From: Yersinia rohdei ATCC 43380
GTDB taxonomy: Bacteria > Pseudomonadota > Gammaproteobacteria > Enterobacterales > Enterobacteriaceae
Reading direction: 5' to 3'
Length of the DNA stretch: 64,000 nucleotides
Assembly (NCBI RefSeq): GCF_000173775.1
Contig: NZ_ACCD01000018.1
Span: 20,136-84,135, forward strand
Positions 24,237 through 33,729 of this stretch are shown one piece after another (within the stretch, counting starts at the first letter, position 1; every line of letters starts with the position of its first letter). A program made the translations under genes and the position numbers. Under the pieces are notes generated by a model. The model was given only the letters and a program-made list of their open reading frames with translations, was not told the origin of the DNA and did not search any database.

Positions 24237-25910
24237 CTATTCAGATAATAACTGCCTTTCCTTGGTGCTACTGCGCGCCCCATTGGTATTTTCATGCCAT
24301 TTTCTGGCCAATTGCACCGCATTGCCGGCATTGATTCGCCCGTAGCCATACCATTGGCTGTGCCCATGTTTATTATAGAAACCATATTTTTTATCTATCT
24401 GGTCGCAGGTATAACGAATAATGTCTTTGACCTCTTGAACTGTTAGTAAGGGATTGACGGAGAGAATTAATGCCGCCACCCCCGCAGCGCCTGGGCAGGC
24501 GCTGGAAGTGCCGTTAAAACTATTGATATAGTTACCGAAAATATCACCGGTGTTGGACAGCTTTTTATTGTCGCTATATTCACGCCGCCCATCGGTTGTC
24601 CAGATACCGGGCGTTAAGGGCGAAGGGTGGTGCTCTTGAGGGTTAGCAAAATCGCCGCTTGGGAAGGTGCACCACAGGGCTTTGCCAAAGTCGCTGTAAG
24701 TAGAACGCATGCTGCGGTCATTACACGCCGCCACGGCAATAACATGCTCATAGCTGGCATAGCCGTCATTATCTACTGACTCATTGCCATTACCGGCGGC
24801 AAAAAAGATAACGCAGCCTTTTCCCTGGCGCCCTTTGCGGATGGCATAGTCAATAGCGGTGCGAGTCAACGCGGGCAGCTCGGCTGTAACTTCGTGTTCA
24901 GGGTCATCCGGGTCGAACCATATGCCCTCGACCGGCCCCCAGCTGCAAGAAATAATATCCGCGCCATTGTCTGCGGCCCAGACAAAGGCCAACGCCTCTC
25001 CCAGAGAACCCAGGCCTTCCGCCAAGCGTATCGGCATGAGTTTTGCCTCTGGTGCAACACCGGATGCCCCATAGCGGCCATCGGCGCAGGCGACTCCTGC
25101 GCAAGGGGTTCCGTGGGTGTCTGTGGGGCCAGGGCTTGGGTCACTGTTAGAGTTCGCACCAGAAAAATTGGCCGGATGGATGATTTTCCCGTCACGCATA
25201 AACTCAGGGTGAGTTAAATCAAATCCGTCGTCAATGACGGCAATCGTGGTGCCTTGTCCCCGGGTGATTTTATGGGCATTTTCTACATTCGCGCTGGCAT
25301 CGACATCAATCTCTACCCGCACGACAGTTTGCTTTAAATGCCATTGATTAGGATGAATGATTTTGGGTTCTTTATGGTGAATTAACTCAGGATGACAATG
25401 CTGAATATCTTTTCGTTTTAATATTTCCTCGCAAATATTAAACAGGTGATCGCCGGTGTGGGTTTGAGTCGCGACAAAATACCCGTTGGTGATAAATGTC
25501 AGTTTTGATTTCTTAATAAGACTAAAGTTATTGATGATTATTTCACATTCATTTTCGGTTAAGTTATCGTCGAATTGAATGAATATATTTTCGGTATAAA
25601 TGACGGGCTCATTATTTTTCTCTATTTTAAAACTGTACCCGACAAATCTCACATCATTTTCAGCAGCAATTTCATTCTTTAATGCATTTATTTTACTTGT
25701 GTCATGTTGCATGCTTATCACGTAGACATCTGCTGACGCCAGGGTGAAAATCATTTGGTACTGCGTGTGGTCTTTGATGATGTTATGCATCATTAAAGTA
25801 AAGTCTTTACCTTGATGCATTCTAATAACAAGTGTGTCATTTGATTTTATAATAGCTAACATTTTTCTTTTATGGTTTTTAATATCATAAGTCACATTGA
25901 ATTTTTTCAT
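24237..25910 (-). CDS. subtilisin-like serine protease (S8 family) inserted in the flagellar cluster
   Basis: A 557-aa protein with a complete S8 catalytic domain in its C-terminal two thirds: aspartate D227 (AVIDDGFDLTHPEF), histidine H266 (DTHGTPCAG), oxyanion asparagine N374 (AAGNGN) and serine S469 (GTSSACPGAAG). The first 200 residues are a domain I do not recognise; no signal peptide or membrane helix is evident, so secretion is unproven. Its 5' third is clearly more AT-rich than the flagellar genes. It is transcribed against them, between cheZ and flhB, which are neighbours in related bacteria. AAGGA precedes the ATG. Acquisition by transfer is inferred; substrate unknown. Confidence 0.88.
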   Translation of the reverse strand: MKKFNVTYDIKNHKRKMLAIIKSNDTLVIRMHQGKDFTLMMHNIIKDHTQYQMIFTLASADVYVISMQHDTSKINALKNEIAAENDVRFVGYSFKIEKNNEPVIYTENIFIQFDDNLTENECEIIINNFSLIKKSKLTFITNGYFVATQTHTGDHLFNICEEILKRKDIQHCHPELIHHKEPKIIHPNQWHLKQTVVRVEIDVDASANVENAHKITRGQGTTIAVIDDGFDLTHPEFMRDGKIIHPANFSGANSNSDPSPGPTDTHGTPCAGVACADGRYGASGVAPEAKLMPIRLAEGLGSLGEALAFVWAADNGADIISCSWGPVEGIWFDPDDPEHEVTAELPALTRTAIDYAIRKGRQGKGCVIFFAAGNGNESVDNDGYASYEHVIAVAACNDRSMRSTYSDFGKALWCTFPSGDFANPQEHHPSPLTPGIWTTDGRREYSDNKKLSNTGDIFGNYINSFNGTSSACPGAAGVAALILSVNPLLTVQEVKDIIRYTCDQIDKKYGFYNKHGHSQWYGYGRINAGNAVQLARKWHENTNGARSSTKERQLLSE

Positions 25911-26287
25911 CTCAAATTCCTTTTGATCTGTTTTAGTTGACAGTTAATTTAGTGAATTAATTATTTTAACTTAATTTCAGTTGTTATTTGAGGCGCTAAG
26001 TTTTTATATCACATCAAAAATTCTATGTTATAAAAAATTTCATTATCAGACCTTGTTAATTCTTGTGTCGTGTTAGGGGGCTTTGGGGGGCCGACGAAGG
26101 GATATGACCGCCAAAGGGCGATGGGTGCTGATCCGAGAAATAACCCCCTAATTGCAGCTTTGTTCTATCCATCGGTTAACTGAATACTTGTCATGCTAAG
26201 CAGCAATTTTATTAGTCATCCATTTTTCTGATACGGGAACCTGCACGCTGGACAGCATCATTTGCGCTACTAACAGAAATAATCGCT
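25911..26287. other. flhB upstream region with structured element
   Basis: Divergent promoter region of the protease gene and flhBAE. TTAGGGGG (26073-26080) pairs with CCCCCTAA (26144-26151), and CTTTGG (26081-26086) with CCAAAG (26111-26116), giving an 80-nt branched fold that is GC-rich within AT-rich flanks. GAGAAATAACC at 26136-26146 loosely resembles a FlhDC half-site. No small gene was found. Confidence 0.45.
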
Positions 26288-27436
26288 GTGGCTGAAGATA
26301 GCGACCTGGAAAAAAGCGAGGAACCCACAGCCCATAAGCTGGAGAAGGCTCGCGAGAAAGGCCAGATCCCGCGATCGCGCGAACTGACCTCGATGCTCAT
26401 GCTCGGGGCCGGTTTGGCGATCCTGTATGGCTCGGGTGAATCTATGGCACGACAGCTTGCCGCCATGATTGCCCAAGGGCTGCATTTTGATCACGGCATC
26501 GTGAATGATGACAAGCAAATGCTGCGGCAAATTGGCATGTTATTGAACCAAACACTAATGGCACTGCTGCCAATATTTGCCGGATTAGTGATAGTGGCGA
26601 TGGCGGTGCCGATGCTGTTGGGCGGCGTGCTGTTTAGTGGCGAATCTATCAAATTTGATTTTAAGCGGATGAGCCCCCTGGCGGGCTTAAAACGCATGTT
26701 TTCTTCTCAGGCGTTGGCTGAACTGCTGAAAGCCATTTTAAAAGCGACCCTGGTCGGCTGGGTTACCGGTATATTTCTCTGGCATAACTGGCCAGATATG
26801 ATGCGGCTGATGGCGGCACCTCCGGTAGCCGCATTAGGTGACTCGCTCCACTTGATTATTTTCTGCGGATTGGTGGTGGTATTAGGTTTGACGCCGATGG
26901 TCGGGTTTGACGTATTCTTCCAAATAACCAGCCATATCAAGAAATTACGTATGACAAAACAAGAAATACGTGATGAATTTAAAGATCAAGAAGGTGACCC
27001 GCATGTGAAAGGGCGCATTCGTCAGCAGCAGCGGGCGATGGCTCGTCGGCGGATGATGGCCGATGTACATAAAGCCGATGTCATCGTGACTAACCCAACT
27101 CACTATGCTGTCGCCTTGCAATACAACGAAGAGAAAATGAGCGCACCCAAAGTATTAGCGAAAGGGGCAGGGGCGGTTGCCCTGCGGATCCGCGAGCTGG
27201 GCGCTGAACATCGTGTGCCTTTACTAGAAGCACCGCCGCTGGCCAGGGCTTTGTTCCGGCACAGCGAAGTGGGTCAACATATTCCAGCCACCTTATATGC
27301 AGCGGTGGCAGAAGTCCTTGCCTGGGTCTATCAACTGAAACGTTGGAAGCGGGAAGGTGGGCTAATCCCGAAAAAACCTGAACATCTGCCGGTACCGGAA
27401 GGGCTGGATTTTGCAACAGAGAGTGAGACTGAATAA
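26288..27436 (+). CDS. flhB: flagellar export gate protein FlhB
   Basis: A 382-aa inner-membrane component of the flagellar type III secretion gate that switches substrate from rod/hook to filament. It has the N-terminal motif (EEPTAHKLEKAREKGQIPRSREL), four membrane helices and a cytoplasmic domain with the autocleavage site N269-P270 (TNPTHYAVAL). The start is GTG, which I recall for E. coli flhB as well; the ribosome-binding site is weak. It overlaps flhA by one base (TAATG). Confidence 0.93.
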   Translation: MAEDSDLEKSEEPTAHKLEKAREKGQIPRSRELTSMLMLGAGLAILYGSGESMARQLAAMIAQGLHFDHGIVNDDKQMLRQIGMLLNQTLMALLPIFAGLVIVAMAVPMLLGGVLFSGESIKFDFKRMSPLAGLKRMFSSQALAELLKAILKATLVGWVTGIFLWHNWPDMMRLMAAPPVAALGDSLHLIIFCGLVVVLGLTPMVGFDVFFQITSHIKKLRMTKQEIRDEFKDQEGDPHVKGRIRQQQRAMARRRMMADVHKADVIVTNPTHYAVALQYNEEKMSAPKVLAKGAGAVALRIRELGAEHRVPLLEAPPLARALFRHSEVGQHIPATLYAAVAEVLAWVYQLKRWKREGGLIPKKPEHLPVPEGLDFATESETE

Positions 27437-29514
27437 TGGCTAATTTGGCCGCCCTGCTTCGTTTGCCGGGCAACTTTAAAGATACGCAGTGGCAAATTCT
27501 CGCCGGGCCAATTCTTATCTTGATGATCTTGTCGATGATGGTGTTGCCATTGCCGCCCTTCATCCTTGATTTGCTGTTTACCTTTAATATTGCCTTGTCC
27601 ATCATGGTGTTGCTGGTTGCCATGTTTACCCAGCGGACACTAGATTTCGCGGCATTCCCCACTATTTTGCTGTTCTCTACCTTGCTCCGTTTGTCCCTTA
27701 ACGTCGCGTCGACACGTATTATTTTGATGGACGGTCATACCGGCGCTGCGGCTGCGGGGCGCGTGGTTGAAGCCTTCGGCCACTTTTTGGTGGGCGGCAA
27801 CTTTGCCATTGGTATCGTGGTCTTCGTCATTTTAGTGATAATCAACTTTATGGTTATTACTAAAGGGGCCGGGCGTATTGCAGAAGTTGGCGCGCGCTTT
27901 GTTCTTGATGGTATGCCCGGTAAACAGATGGCGATTGATGCTGACTTAAATGCCGGATTGATTGGCGAAGATGAAGCCAAAAAACGCCGTTCAGATGTGA
28001 CTCAAGAGGCGGACTTCTACGGCTCAATGGACGGGGCCAGTAAATTTGTACGCGGCGATGCGGTAGCTGGCTTACTTATCATGGTTATCAACGTGGTCGG
28101 CGGCTTGTTAGTTGGGGTTCTTCAGCACAACATGCCCGTGGGCCAAGCGGCAGAAACCTATACTTTGCTGACCATCGGTGATGGTTTGGTGGCGCAGATT
28201 CCCGCATTGGTTATCTCCACCGCCGCAGGTGTGATTGTGACTCGCGTCAGTACTGACCAAGATGTGGGTCAGCAGATGGTCACCCAGTTGTTCAACAACC
28301 CACGGGTGATGGTGTTAACTGCCAGTGTTCTGGGATTACTGGGCATGGTGCCCGGGATGCCAAACTTTGTTTTCCTGCTCTTTACCGCAGCACTGCTGGC
28401 ATTGGCCTGGCGCATGCGCAGCAAGCAAACACAGCAACCGGCGGCGGAGGAGTCCGTAGTAAAACAAGATCAACAACAAGCCGCGGAAGCCACTTGGTCA
28501 GATGTACAGTTGGAAGACCCGCTAGGTATGGAAGTCGGCTACCGCCTGATTCCGATGGTGGATTTCCAGCAAAATGGTGAGTTATTGGGCCGTATCCGCA
28601 GTATCCGGAAAAAGTTTGCTCAGGAAATGGGGTATTTGCCCCCAGTGGTACATATTCGGGATAATCTGGAACTGCCACCCGCCAACTATCGGATACTGAT
28701 GAAAGGGGTTGAGATTGGCAGTGGTCAAGCGCATCCCGGCCGCTGGTTAGCAATCAACCCTGGCAATGCAGTCGGGACGTTACCCGGCGAGGCAACCCAT
28801 GACCCGGCTTTTGGTCTGGCGGCAGTATGGATTGAAAGTGCTTTACGTGAACAGGCGCAGATTCAGGGCTTTACAGTGGTAGAGGCGAGTACAGTTGTGG
28901 CCACCCATCTGAATCATTTGATTAGCCAATTTGCGAGTGAATTGTTTGGTCGTCAGGAAACCCAACAGCTGTTGGATAGGGTTTCACAAGAAATGCCGAA
29001 GCTGACAGAAGACTTTATTCCGGGGGTGGTGACCTTAACCACACTGCATAAAGTGTTGCAAAATCTCCTGATGGAGCGGGTATCCATCCGCGATATGCGC
29101 ACCATTATAGAGACGCTGGCTGAGCACGCGCCGAATCAAACCGATCCGAATGAATTAACCGCCGTGGTGCGAGTGGCATTGGGCCGCTCCATTGCGCAGC
29201 AGTGGTTCCCAGGGGTCGGTGAGATTCAGGTTATTGGGTTGGATGCCGCTTTGGAGCGCTTATTACTTCAAGCTCTACAAGGGGGAAGTGGTCTGGAGCC
29301 GGGTCTGGCCGACCGTCTCTTGGAGCAAGCCCGACAGGCTCTGCAACGTCAGGAAATGCTGGGTGCGCCGCCAGTGTTACTGGTAAATCATGCACTCCGG
29401 GCATTATTAGCCCGCTTCTTGCGCCGCAGTTTGCCGCAAATAGTGGTGTTGTCTAATTTGGAAATTGGTGATAATCGCCAAATTCGCATGACTGCCACAA
29501 TAGGTGCAAGCTGA
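27436..29514 (+). CDS. flhA: flagellar export gate protein FlhA
   Basis: A 692-aa export gate, the same length as in E. coli. The N-terminal half has about eight membrane helices with the family motif RLSLNVASTRIILM and GMPGKQMAIDADLNAG; the C-terminal cytoplasmic half docks chaperone-substrate complexes. Translation is coupled to flhB and flhE by overlapping stop/start codons. Confidence 0.95.
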   Translation: MANLAALLRLPGNFKDTQWQILAGPILILMILSMMVLPLPPFILDLLFTFNIALSIMVLLVAMFTQRTLDFAAFPTILLFSTLLRLSLNVASTRIILMDGHTGAAAAGRVVEAFGHFLVGGNFAIGIVVFVILVIINFMVITKGAGRIAEVGARFVLDGMPGKQMAIDADLNAGLIGEDEAKKRRSDVTQEADFYGSMDGASKFVRGDAVAGLLIMVINVVGGLLVGVLQHNMPVGQAAETYTLLTIGDGLVAQIPALVISTAAGVIVTRVSTDQDVGQQMVTQLFNNPRVMVLTASVLGLLGMVPGMPNFVFLLFTAALLALAWRMRSKQTQQPAAEESVVKQDQQQAAEATWSDVQLEDPLGMEVGYRLIPMVDFQQNGELLGRIRSIRKKFAQEMGYLPPVVHIRDNLELPPANYRILMKGVEIGSGQAHPGRWLAINPGNAVGTLPGEATHDPAFGLAAVWIESALREQAQIQGFTVVEASTVVATHLNHLISQFASELFGRQETQQLLDRVSQEMPKLTEDFIPGVVTLTTLHKVLQNLLMERVSIRDMRTIIETLAEHAPNQTDPNELTAVVRVALGRSIAQQWFPGVGEIQVIGLDAALERLLLQALQGGSGLEPGLADRLLEQARQALQRQEMLGAPPVLLVNHALRALLARFLRRSLPQIVVLSNLEIGDNRQIRMTATIGAS

Positions 29515-29936
29515 TGCAAAAACGATTTCGCCAAGCCCTTATTGTCAGTTTGCTGTCCGTGGGGTTATTGCCCTTGAGTGCCACCGCTGGGGGCTCTTGG
29601 GTTGCAGATGATATTGGCGTCACCCAAGGTTTTCGCGGGGTGGCAACCCCGGCCAGACCGCTGCGCCCGCCTGTGGCACTGGCGCAGGATAATGCGCGGA
29701 TTGTCTCAGTCGGCTGGCGCTATAAATTGATGTCGGCAGCACCCGACGGATTACAGGTAAAATTATGCACCCCAAACCGCTGTATGGCACTTGAGGGTGG
29801 CAGTGGGCAAAGTCGTGAGCTGGCCGGTGAACTGGCTGCAACCCAACTGACTTTTGTTTACTTTATTGCCGGTAAAGGCCGGGTAAACCCACAGTTCCAA
29901 GTCATCAGCAACCAAGTGCTGGTCAATTACCAGTAA
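29514..29936 (+). CDS. flhE: flagellar periplasmic protein FlhE
   Basis: A 140-aa secreted protein with a signal peptide (hydrophobic core about 10-22, ending SATAGG). It is the third gene of flhBAE. FlhE is reported to act in the periplasm as a regulator that prevents proton leak through the export apparatus. The mature part keeps two cysteines in CTPNRCM. It overlaps the flhA stop by TGATG. Confidence 0.9.
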   Translation: MQKRFRQALIVSLLSVGLLPLSATAGGSWVADDIGVTQGFRGVATPARPLRPPVALAQDNARIVSVGWRYKLMSAAPDGLQVKLCTPNRCMALEGGSGQSRELAGELAATQLTFVYFIAGKGRVNPQFQVISNQVLVNYQ

Positions 29937-30087
29937 CCCGCCAAAACCACCATGGATAAGAACAGGAATAGCAGATTGATATTGTTGGAGAGCTGCTGTT
30001 GCTGTTTTTTCCTTGCGCCACAGAATGTATTGATATCGCCATTGCACTGCAAAAAAACAAGCTGAATAACACGCATTGTCGCTTCAT
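29923..30087 (-). CDS. possible small secreted protein (54 aa)
   Basis: On the minus strand ATG 30087 has a perfect GGAGG 4 nt upstream. The frame begins MKRQCVLFSLFFCSAMAISI and continues to SVAQG, a convincing signal peptide, followed by a short Ser/Asn-rich, Cys- and Trp-containing tail, and stops 14 nt inside the convergent flhE. An overlapping frame (start at 30075, within a longer open frame to 29927) ends in a hydrophobic helix LLFLFLSMVVL. Poly-T and poly-A runs make a frameshift between the two possible. No homologue is recognised. Confidence 0.35.
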   Translation of the reverse strand: MKRQCVLFSLFFCSAMAISIHSVAQGKNSNSSSPTISICYSCSYPWWFWRVTGN

Positions 30088-30318
30088 TTATCCTCCTTAA
30101 AACCAAGCCAATAGGTGCCTGGCTCTGCCAGATTAACGAATTGTTAATACAGAGGAAAAAACGTTTTTTGTGGGGGCGGGAAGCAAAATAATAATGGCAG
30201 CCAAGATAGGCCGTTAGACCGTGTTTAGATCTGAAGTCTCGCACAAATATAAACCCCGGTTACGGCAGTTTATATTTGCGGGTAATTCAATTTACTTAAT
30301 GCTCACAGCGGGAAAGAA
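30088..30318. repeat. flgN-downstream region with long inverted repeat
   Basis: No gene supported. CAAATATAAA (30244-30253) pairs perfectly with TTTATATTTG (30269-30278) around a loop holding CCG-GTTA-CGG. It lies about 40 nt beyond the flgN stop codon and may end or protect the flgAMN transcript, though no T run follows. Confidence 0.5.
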
Positions 30319-30762
30319 CTAAATACCTATCTTGCGGCCCAGTATGCTGGCACCTTTAGAGTGACCATCAGGGCCATACATTGACTGGCTGTGGTGCGTA
30401 TTTAGAATGGCGAGCGCCTGAGCATTATGTTCAATATGTTGCTGCAGCAATAAGCCGTTGTGCAGGTTACCATTGCGCAGATTTTCAGCTAATTCCAGGA
30501 TGTATTGCCAGCGCACAGCAAGCTCCGGCACCTTGCTATAAGGCGCTTGAATATTAACGGTTTTTTCGGTGGTGAGCCGTGTTTGATCCAGATAAGCCAA
30601 GGTAGCCAGTATTGAACTTTTTTGTTCGGTTACACCTTGCAATACAACACCTTGGATCCGACCGGCGCACAGCAATTGCTGCTCCTGAGCTACAACCGCT
30701 TTCAGTGATTCGAGCAGTTCCAGTTGTTGCTCCAGATTGGTCTGTAATCTTTCCACCACCAC
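30319..30762 (-). CDS. flgN: FlgK/FlgL export chaperone FlgN
   Basis: A 147-aa helical cytoplasmic chaperone for the hook-filament junction proteins. Conserved segments are VTEQKSSILATLAYLDQTR and QHIEHNAQALAIL; the C-terminus MYGPDGHS...GRKIGI matches the family end. Three GTG codons in a row can start translation; AAGGA lies just upstream, and I follow the first. It is the last gene of flgAMN. Confidence 0.9.
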   Translation of the reverse strand: MVVERLQTNLEQQLELLESLKAVVAQEQQLLCAGRIQGVVLQGVTEQKSSILATLAYLDQTRLTTEKTVNIQAPYSKVPELAVRWQYILELAENLRNGNLHNGLLLQQHIEHNAQALAILNTHHSQSMYGPDGHSKGASILGRKIGI

Positions 30763-30795
30763 ATATCCTTTTACAGTTAACGATTATTACTCTGC

Positions 30796-31095
30796 TTAGA
30801 TATTCTTCAGCTCATCCGCAACATTTTTTAGCAGAGCATCGGCAATTTTACCGGTGTCCATAGTCAGTTGGCCTGAACGGATAGCTTGTTTTAACGTTTC
30901 GACACGTTCTACATTGATATCTTCACTGCCAGGTTGCATCAGTTTTGCCTGCGCATCACTCAATTTAACCTCAGTGCCACTCACTTGCGTTTTGGTTTGG
31001 GTCGCAGGTTTACGCGCCTGTTGTGCGATATCGCTGGTTTCCCGTGGCTGAACTTGTGTTACCGGTAATAGCGGCTGAGTGCGATCAATACTCAT
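30796..31095 (-). CDS. flgM: anti-sigma-28 factor FlgM
   Basis: A 99-aa anti-sigma factor, disordered in its N-terminal half, with the sigma-28-binding C-terminal helices ([28 protein letters not shown]). It is exported through the completed hook, which frees FliA. CGGAG precedes the ATG. It is served both by read-through from flgA and by its own class III promoter. Confidence 0.94.
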   Translation of the reverse strand: MSIDRTQPLLPVTQVQPRETSDIAQQARKPATQTKTQVSGTEVKLSDAQAKLMQPGSEDINVERVETLKQAIRSGQLTMDTGKIADALLKNVADELKNI

Positions 31096-31159
31096 ATTAT
31101 GTTGCTCCGTTTATGGCGGGATTGTTACTGTTTAACCCGCAAATAACTGCATATTAGAG

Positions 31160-31186
31160 TTATCGGCAAAGGTTAAAAAAACTTTA
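31160..31186 (-). promoter_or_regulatory. sigma-28 promoter of flgM
   Basis: Read leftward: TAAAGTTT-N11-GCCGATAA, identical to the consensus at all 16 positions. It lies in the flgA-flgM gap next to the flgA stop codon. Confidence 0.95.
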
Positions 31187-31190
31187 ATCA

Positions 31191-31865
31191 CTATAATATA
31201 ATACGAATTATGCCATCTTCAGCCAGGGTTCCGCTGACGATTTGACCTGATGCCATTCGCACCCGAACATTATCTTGTATGGCCGCATTATTCATAGCTT
31301 TACCATTACTGTTAACATTAAATCCTTCACCCTGTGCTAATACCTGCACATCTTGCCCTGCTTTTATCACCCACTGACGGCGTAACATATTGCGTGTCAA
31401 AGGTTGACCGGCATTAATTTGTCGCAGACTGACCGCACCTTGAGCAAAATTCGGCTCCAATAATGCGCCGGGCGGTAGGGTATCTAGCCGGCCTTGTTTC
31501 ATCACAATATCTTGTGGCGTAATTTTAGCACCGCTCGCCAATTGGCGCGCAGCAACAGCATAGTACCCGCTAACCTGCACTTGGGTTTGAATAAAACGCC
31601 GCAAACCATCGCAACGCACTGACAGGCTGATGTTTCCCCAGGGGCGAGCATTGGCCGGCAGGGTGATTTCAGGTCTTTCGCATTGTGGCCATTGGCCCTG
31701 CGGGGTTTTGATGACGACTTCAACCCGGCTGTCTTTATCGGGATATTGCTGTTGGAAGAATTGAGTGACCGAGGCCGATAAATCTGCCGCAGCTGCCAAA
31801 GGCACGAATGCTGGGTTGACCAGCAATAGCCCCAAAGTCAGCATTATGGCGTCATTTCTTTTCAT
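31191..31865 (-). CDS. flgA: P-ring assembly chaperone FlgA
   Basis: A 224-aa periplasmic chaperone for FlgI. It has a signal peptide (about 1-27, ending LAAAAD), then a SAF-type domain with LASGAKITPQDIV and the conserved C-terminus (NNAAIQDNVRVRMASGQIVSGT). AGGAG lies 10 nt before the ATG. It is divergent from flgB. Confidence 0.93.
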   Translation of the reverse strand: MKRNDAIMLTLGLLLVNPAFVPLAAAADLSASVTQFFQQQYPDKDSRVEVVIKTPQGQWPQCERPEITLPANARPWGNISLSVRCDGLRRFIQTQVQVSGYYAVAARQLASGAKITPQDIVMKQGRLDTLPPGALLEPNFAQGAVSLRQINAGQPLTRNMLRRQWVIKAGQDVQVLAQGEGFNVNSNGKAMNNAAIQDNVRVRMASGQIVSGTLAEDGIIRIIL

Positions 31866-31951
31866 CTACATCAATCTCCTCTGCATACATTCCAGTAAAG
31901 CCAAGGTAACCCCCCTTTTGCGCATTAGTGTACCTGTAGCGCAATGAGGTT

Positions 31952-31992
31952 AAGGGGACAAATAGCGACGCATTTTGCTCTTATTCTAACGA
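31952..31992 (+). promoter_or_regulatory. candidate FlhDC box for flgB/flgA
   Basis: AAGGGGACAAATAGCG at 31952-31967 fits the FlhD4C2 half-site pattern ending AAATA(A/G)CG. About 12 nt later CTTATTCTAACG partly matches the inverted second half. It lies 60-100 nt before flgB in the divergent flgA-flgB gap, where class II promoters are expected. Confidence 0.5.
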
Positions 31993-32052
31993 TAGGCTTC
32001 CCTGTACGGCGTTTATGCTGTCGGCTCCAAATTCTAACCTTGCGGGGGGACT

Positions 32053-32466
32053 ATGCTCGACAAACTGGACGGTGCTCTGCGTTTTCAACAAGAGGCGCTT
32101 AACTTGCGCGCTCAGCGACAGGAGATCCTGTCGTCCAATATTGCCAATGCGGATACACCCGGCTTTCAGGCACGTGATATTGATTTCTCCAGCCAACTGC
32201 AAAAGGTGATGGAGCAAGGACGTGTCAATGGTACAGGGGTGTCGCTCAGTTTAACGTCAGCCCGTCACATCCCGGCAAGTACAGTTCAGCCACCTGATCT
32301 TGATTTGTTATTCCGCGTTCCAGACCAGCCATCAATGGATGGCAACACTGTGGATATGGACCGTGAACGTACTAATTTTGCCGACAATAGCCTGAAATAT
32401 CAGACCGATTTGACCGTGCTTGGCGGGCAGATCAAAGGAATGATGTCAGTGTTACAACAAGGATAA
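32053..32466 (+). CDS. flgB: flagellar proximal rod protein FlgB
   Basis: A 137-aa rod subunit. It has the N-terminal rod motif ([28 protein letters not shown]) and the C-terminal heptad helix ([21 protein letters not shown]). A strong GGGGG lies 6 nt before the ATG. First gene of flgBCDEFGHIJ, each separated by a few bases. Confidence 0.95.
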   Translation: MLDKLDGALRFQQEALNLRAQRQEILSSNIANADTPGFQARDIDFSSQLQKVMEQGRVNGTGVSLSLTSARHIPASTVQPPDLDLLFRVPDQPSMDGNTVDMDRERTNFADNSLKYQTDLTVLGGQIKGMMSVLQQG

Positions 32467-32471
32467 GACGT

Positions 32472-32876
32472 ATGTCTTTACTGAATATTTTTGATATTGC
32501 CGGCTCTGCATTATCAGCGCAGTCACAGCGGATGAACGTTAGCGCCAGTAACATGGCGAACGCCGACAGTGTTACCGGGCCGGATGGTCAACCTTACCGC
32601 GCGAAGCAAGTGGTGTTTCAGGTTGCAGCACAGCCGGGGCAAGAAACCGGTGGTGTGCGAGTGGCACAGATAGTTGATGATCCCGCACCGGATCGTTTGG
32701 TGTTTCAACCGGGTAACCCACTGGCGGATGCCAAGGGGTATGTTCGCATGCCTAACGTGGATGTTACCGGCGAGATGGTGAATACCATTTCAGCTTCACG
32801 TAGCTATCAGGCCAACGTTGAAGTGTTGAATACCACCAAATCTCTGATGCTCAAGACACTGACATTGGGTCAATAA
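32472..32876 (+). CDS. flgC: flagellar proximal rod protein FlgC
   Basis: A 134-aa rod subunit with [22 protein letters not shown] near the N-terminus and the family C-terminus [27 protein letters not shown] precedes the ATG. Co-transcribed 5 nt after flgB. Confidence 0.95.
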   Translation: MSLLNIFDIAGSALSAQSQRMNVSASNMANADSVTGPDGQPYRAKQVVFQVAAQPGQETGGVRVAQIVDDPAPDRLVFQPGNPLADAKGYVRMPNVDVTGEMVNTISASRSYQANVEVLNTTKSLMLKTLTLGQ

Positions 32877-32891
32877 CAGGAACTCGCAAAC

Positions 32892-33584
32892 ATGGCCATT
32901 ACCAATTCCCTGACAGCTAGCGATTACGGTGTCAACAGTACCACGAGTACCAATACCACCTCTACCAGCGGCAGTAGTAGCCAGGATCTGCAAAATAGTT
33001 TCCTGACCTTGTTAGTGGCGCAGTTAAAAAATCAAGACCCCACTAATCCAATGCAAAACAATGAGTTGACGACGCAGTTGGCACAAATCAACACCGTTAG
33101 TGGCATTGAAAAGTTGAATACAACGCTGGGTTCTATTTCTGGGCAACTGGACAGCAGTCAGTCCTTGCAAGCCAGCACCTTGATTGGTCACGGCGTGATG
33201 ATCCCCGGCACCAGCATCTTGTCCGGTACCAAAGATGGCGTGGTTACCACGACACCATTTGGTATCGAGCTGGAACGCTCAGCAGATAAAGTGACCGCGA
33301 CTATCAGTGATAGCAATGGTCTGGCCGTGCGTACTATCGAGGTAGGCAACCTGACGGCAGGGGTGCATTCCTTTACTTGGGACGGTTCATTGGATGCCGG
33401 TGGTAATGCACCAGATGGCGCTTATACCGTGACCATTGCCGCCAGCAGTGGTGGTGCATCTGTGGTTGCCACACCACTGAGCTACGCCATTGTTAATGGT
33501 GTGACCCGTGGCAGCGATGGTTCCAAATTGGATCTTGGCCTGGCAGGCACCAAGACGATGGATGATGTGCGTCAGATTTTATAA
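32892..33584 (+). CDS. flgD: flagellar hook-cap protein FlgD
   Basis: A 230-aa hook assembly cap. The N-terminal region carries SFLTLLVAQLKNQDPTNPM, needed for export and assembly; then come a Tudor-like and a fibronectin-like fold (SFTWDGSLDAGGNAPDGAY). The linker near residues 15-30 is Ser/Thr-rich. CAGGAA precedes the ATG. Confidence 0.94.
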   Translation: MAITNSLTASDYGVNSTTSTNTTSTSGSSSQDLQNSFLTLLVAQLKNQDPTNPMQNNELTTQLAQINTVSGIEKLNTTLGSISGQLDSSQSLQASTLIGHGVMIPGTSILSGTKDGVVTTTPFGIELERSADKVTATISDSNGLAVRTIEVGNLTAGVHSFTWDGSLDAGGNAPDGAYTVTIAASSGGASVVATPLSYAIVNGVTRGSDGSKLDLGLAGTKTMDDVRQIL

Positions 33585-33729
33585 GCCGGTGATTTAGCTC
33601 CAGCAGCAGTAAACCAATATCAGGGTGAGCCAATAATTCTAACCGACTCACCATCATTTTATATGGGGCGATTGATATCTCATCAATGCTCAAGGTCTGT
33701 TACAGACCTCGAATTTAACGGAGAAGAAA

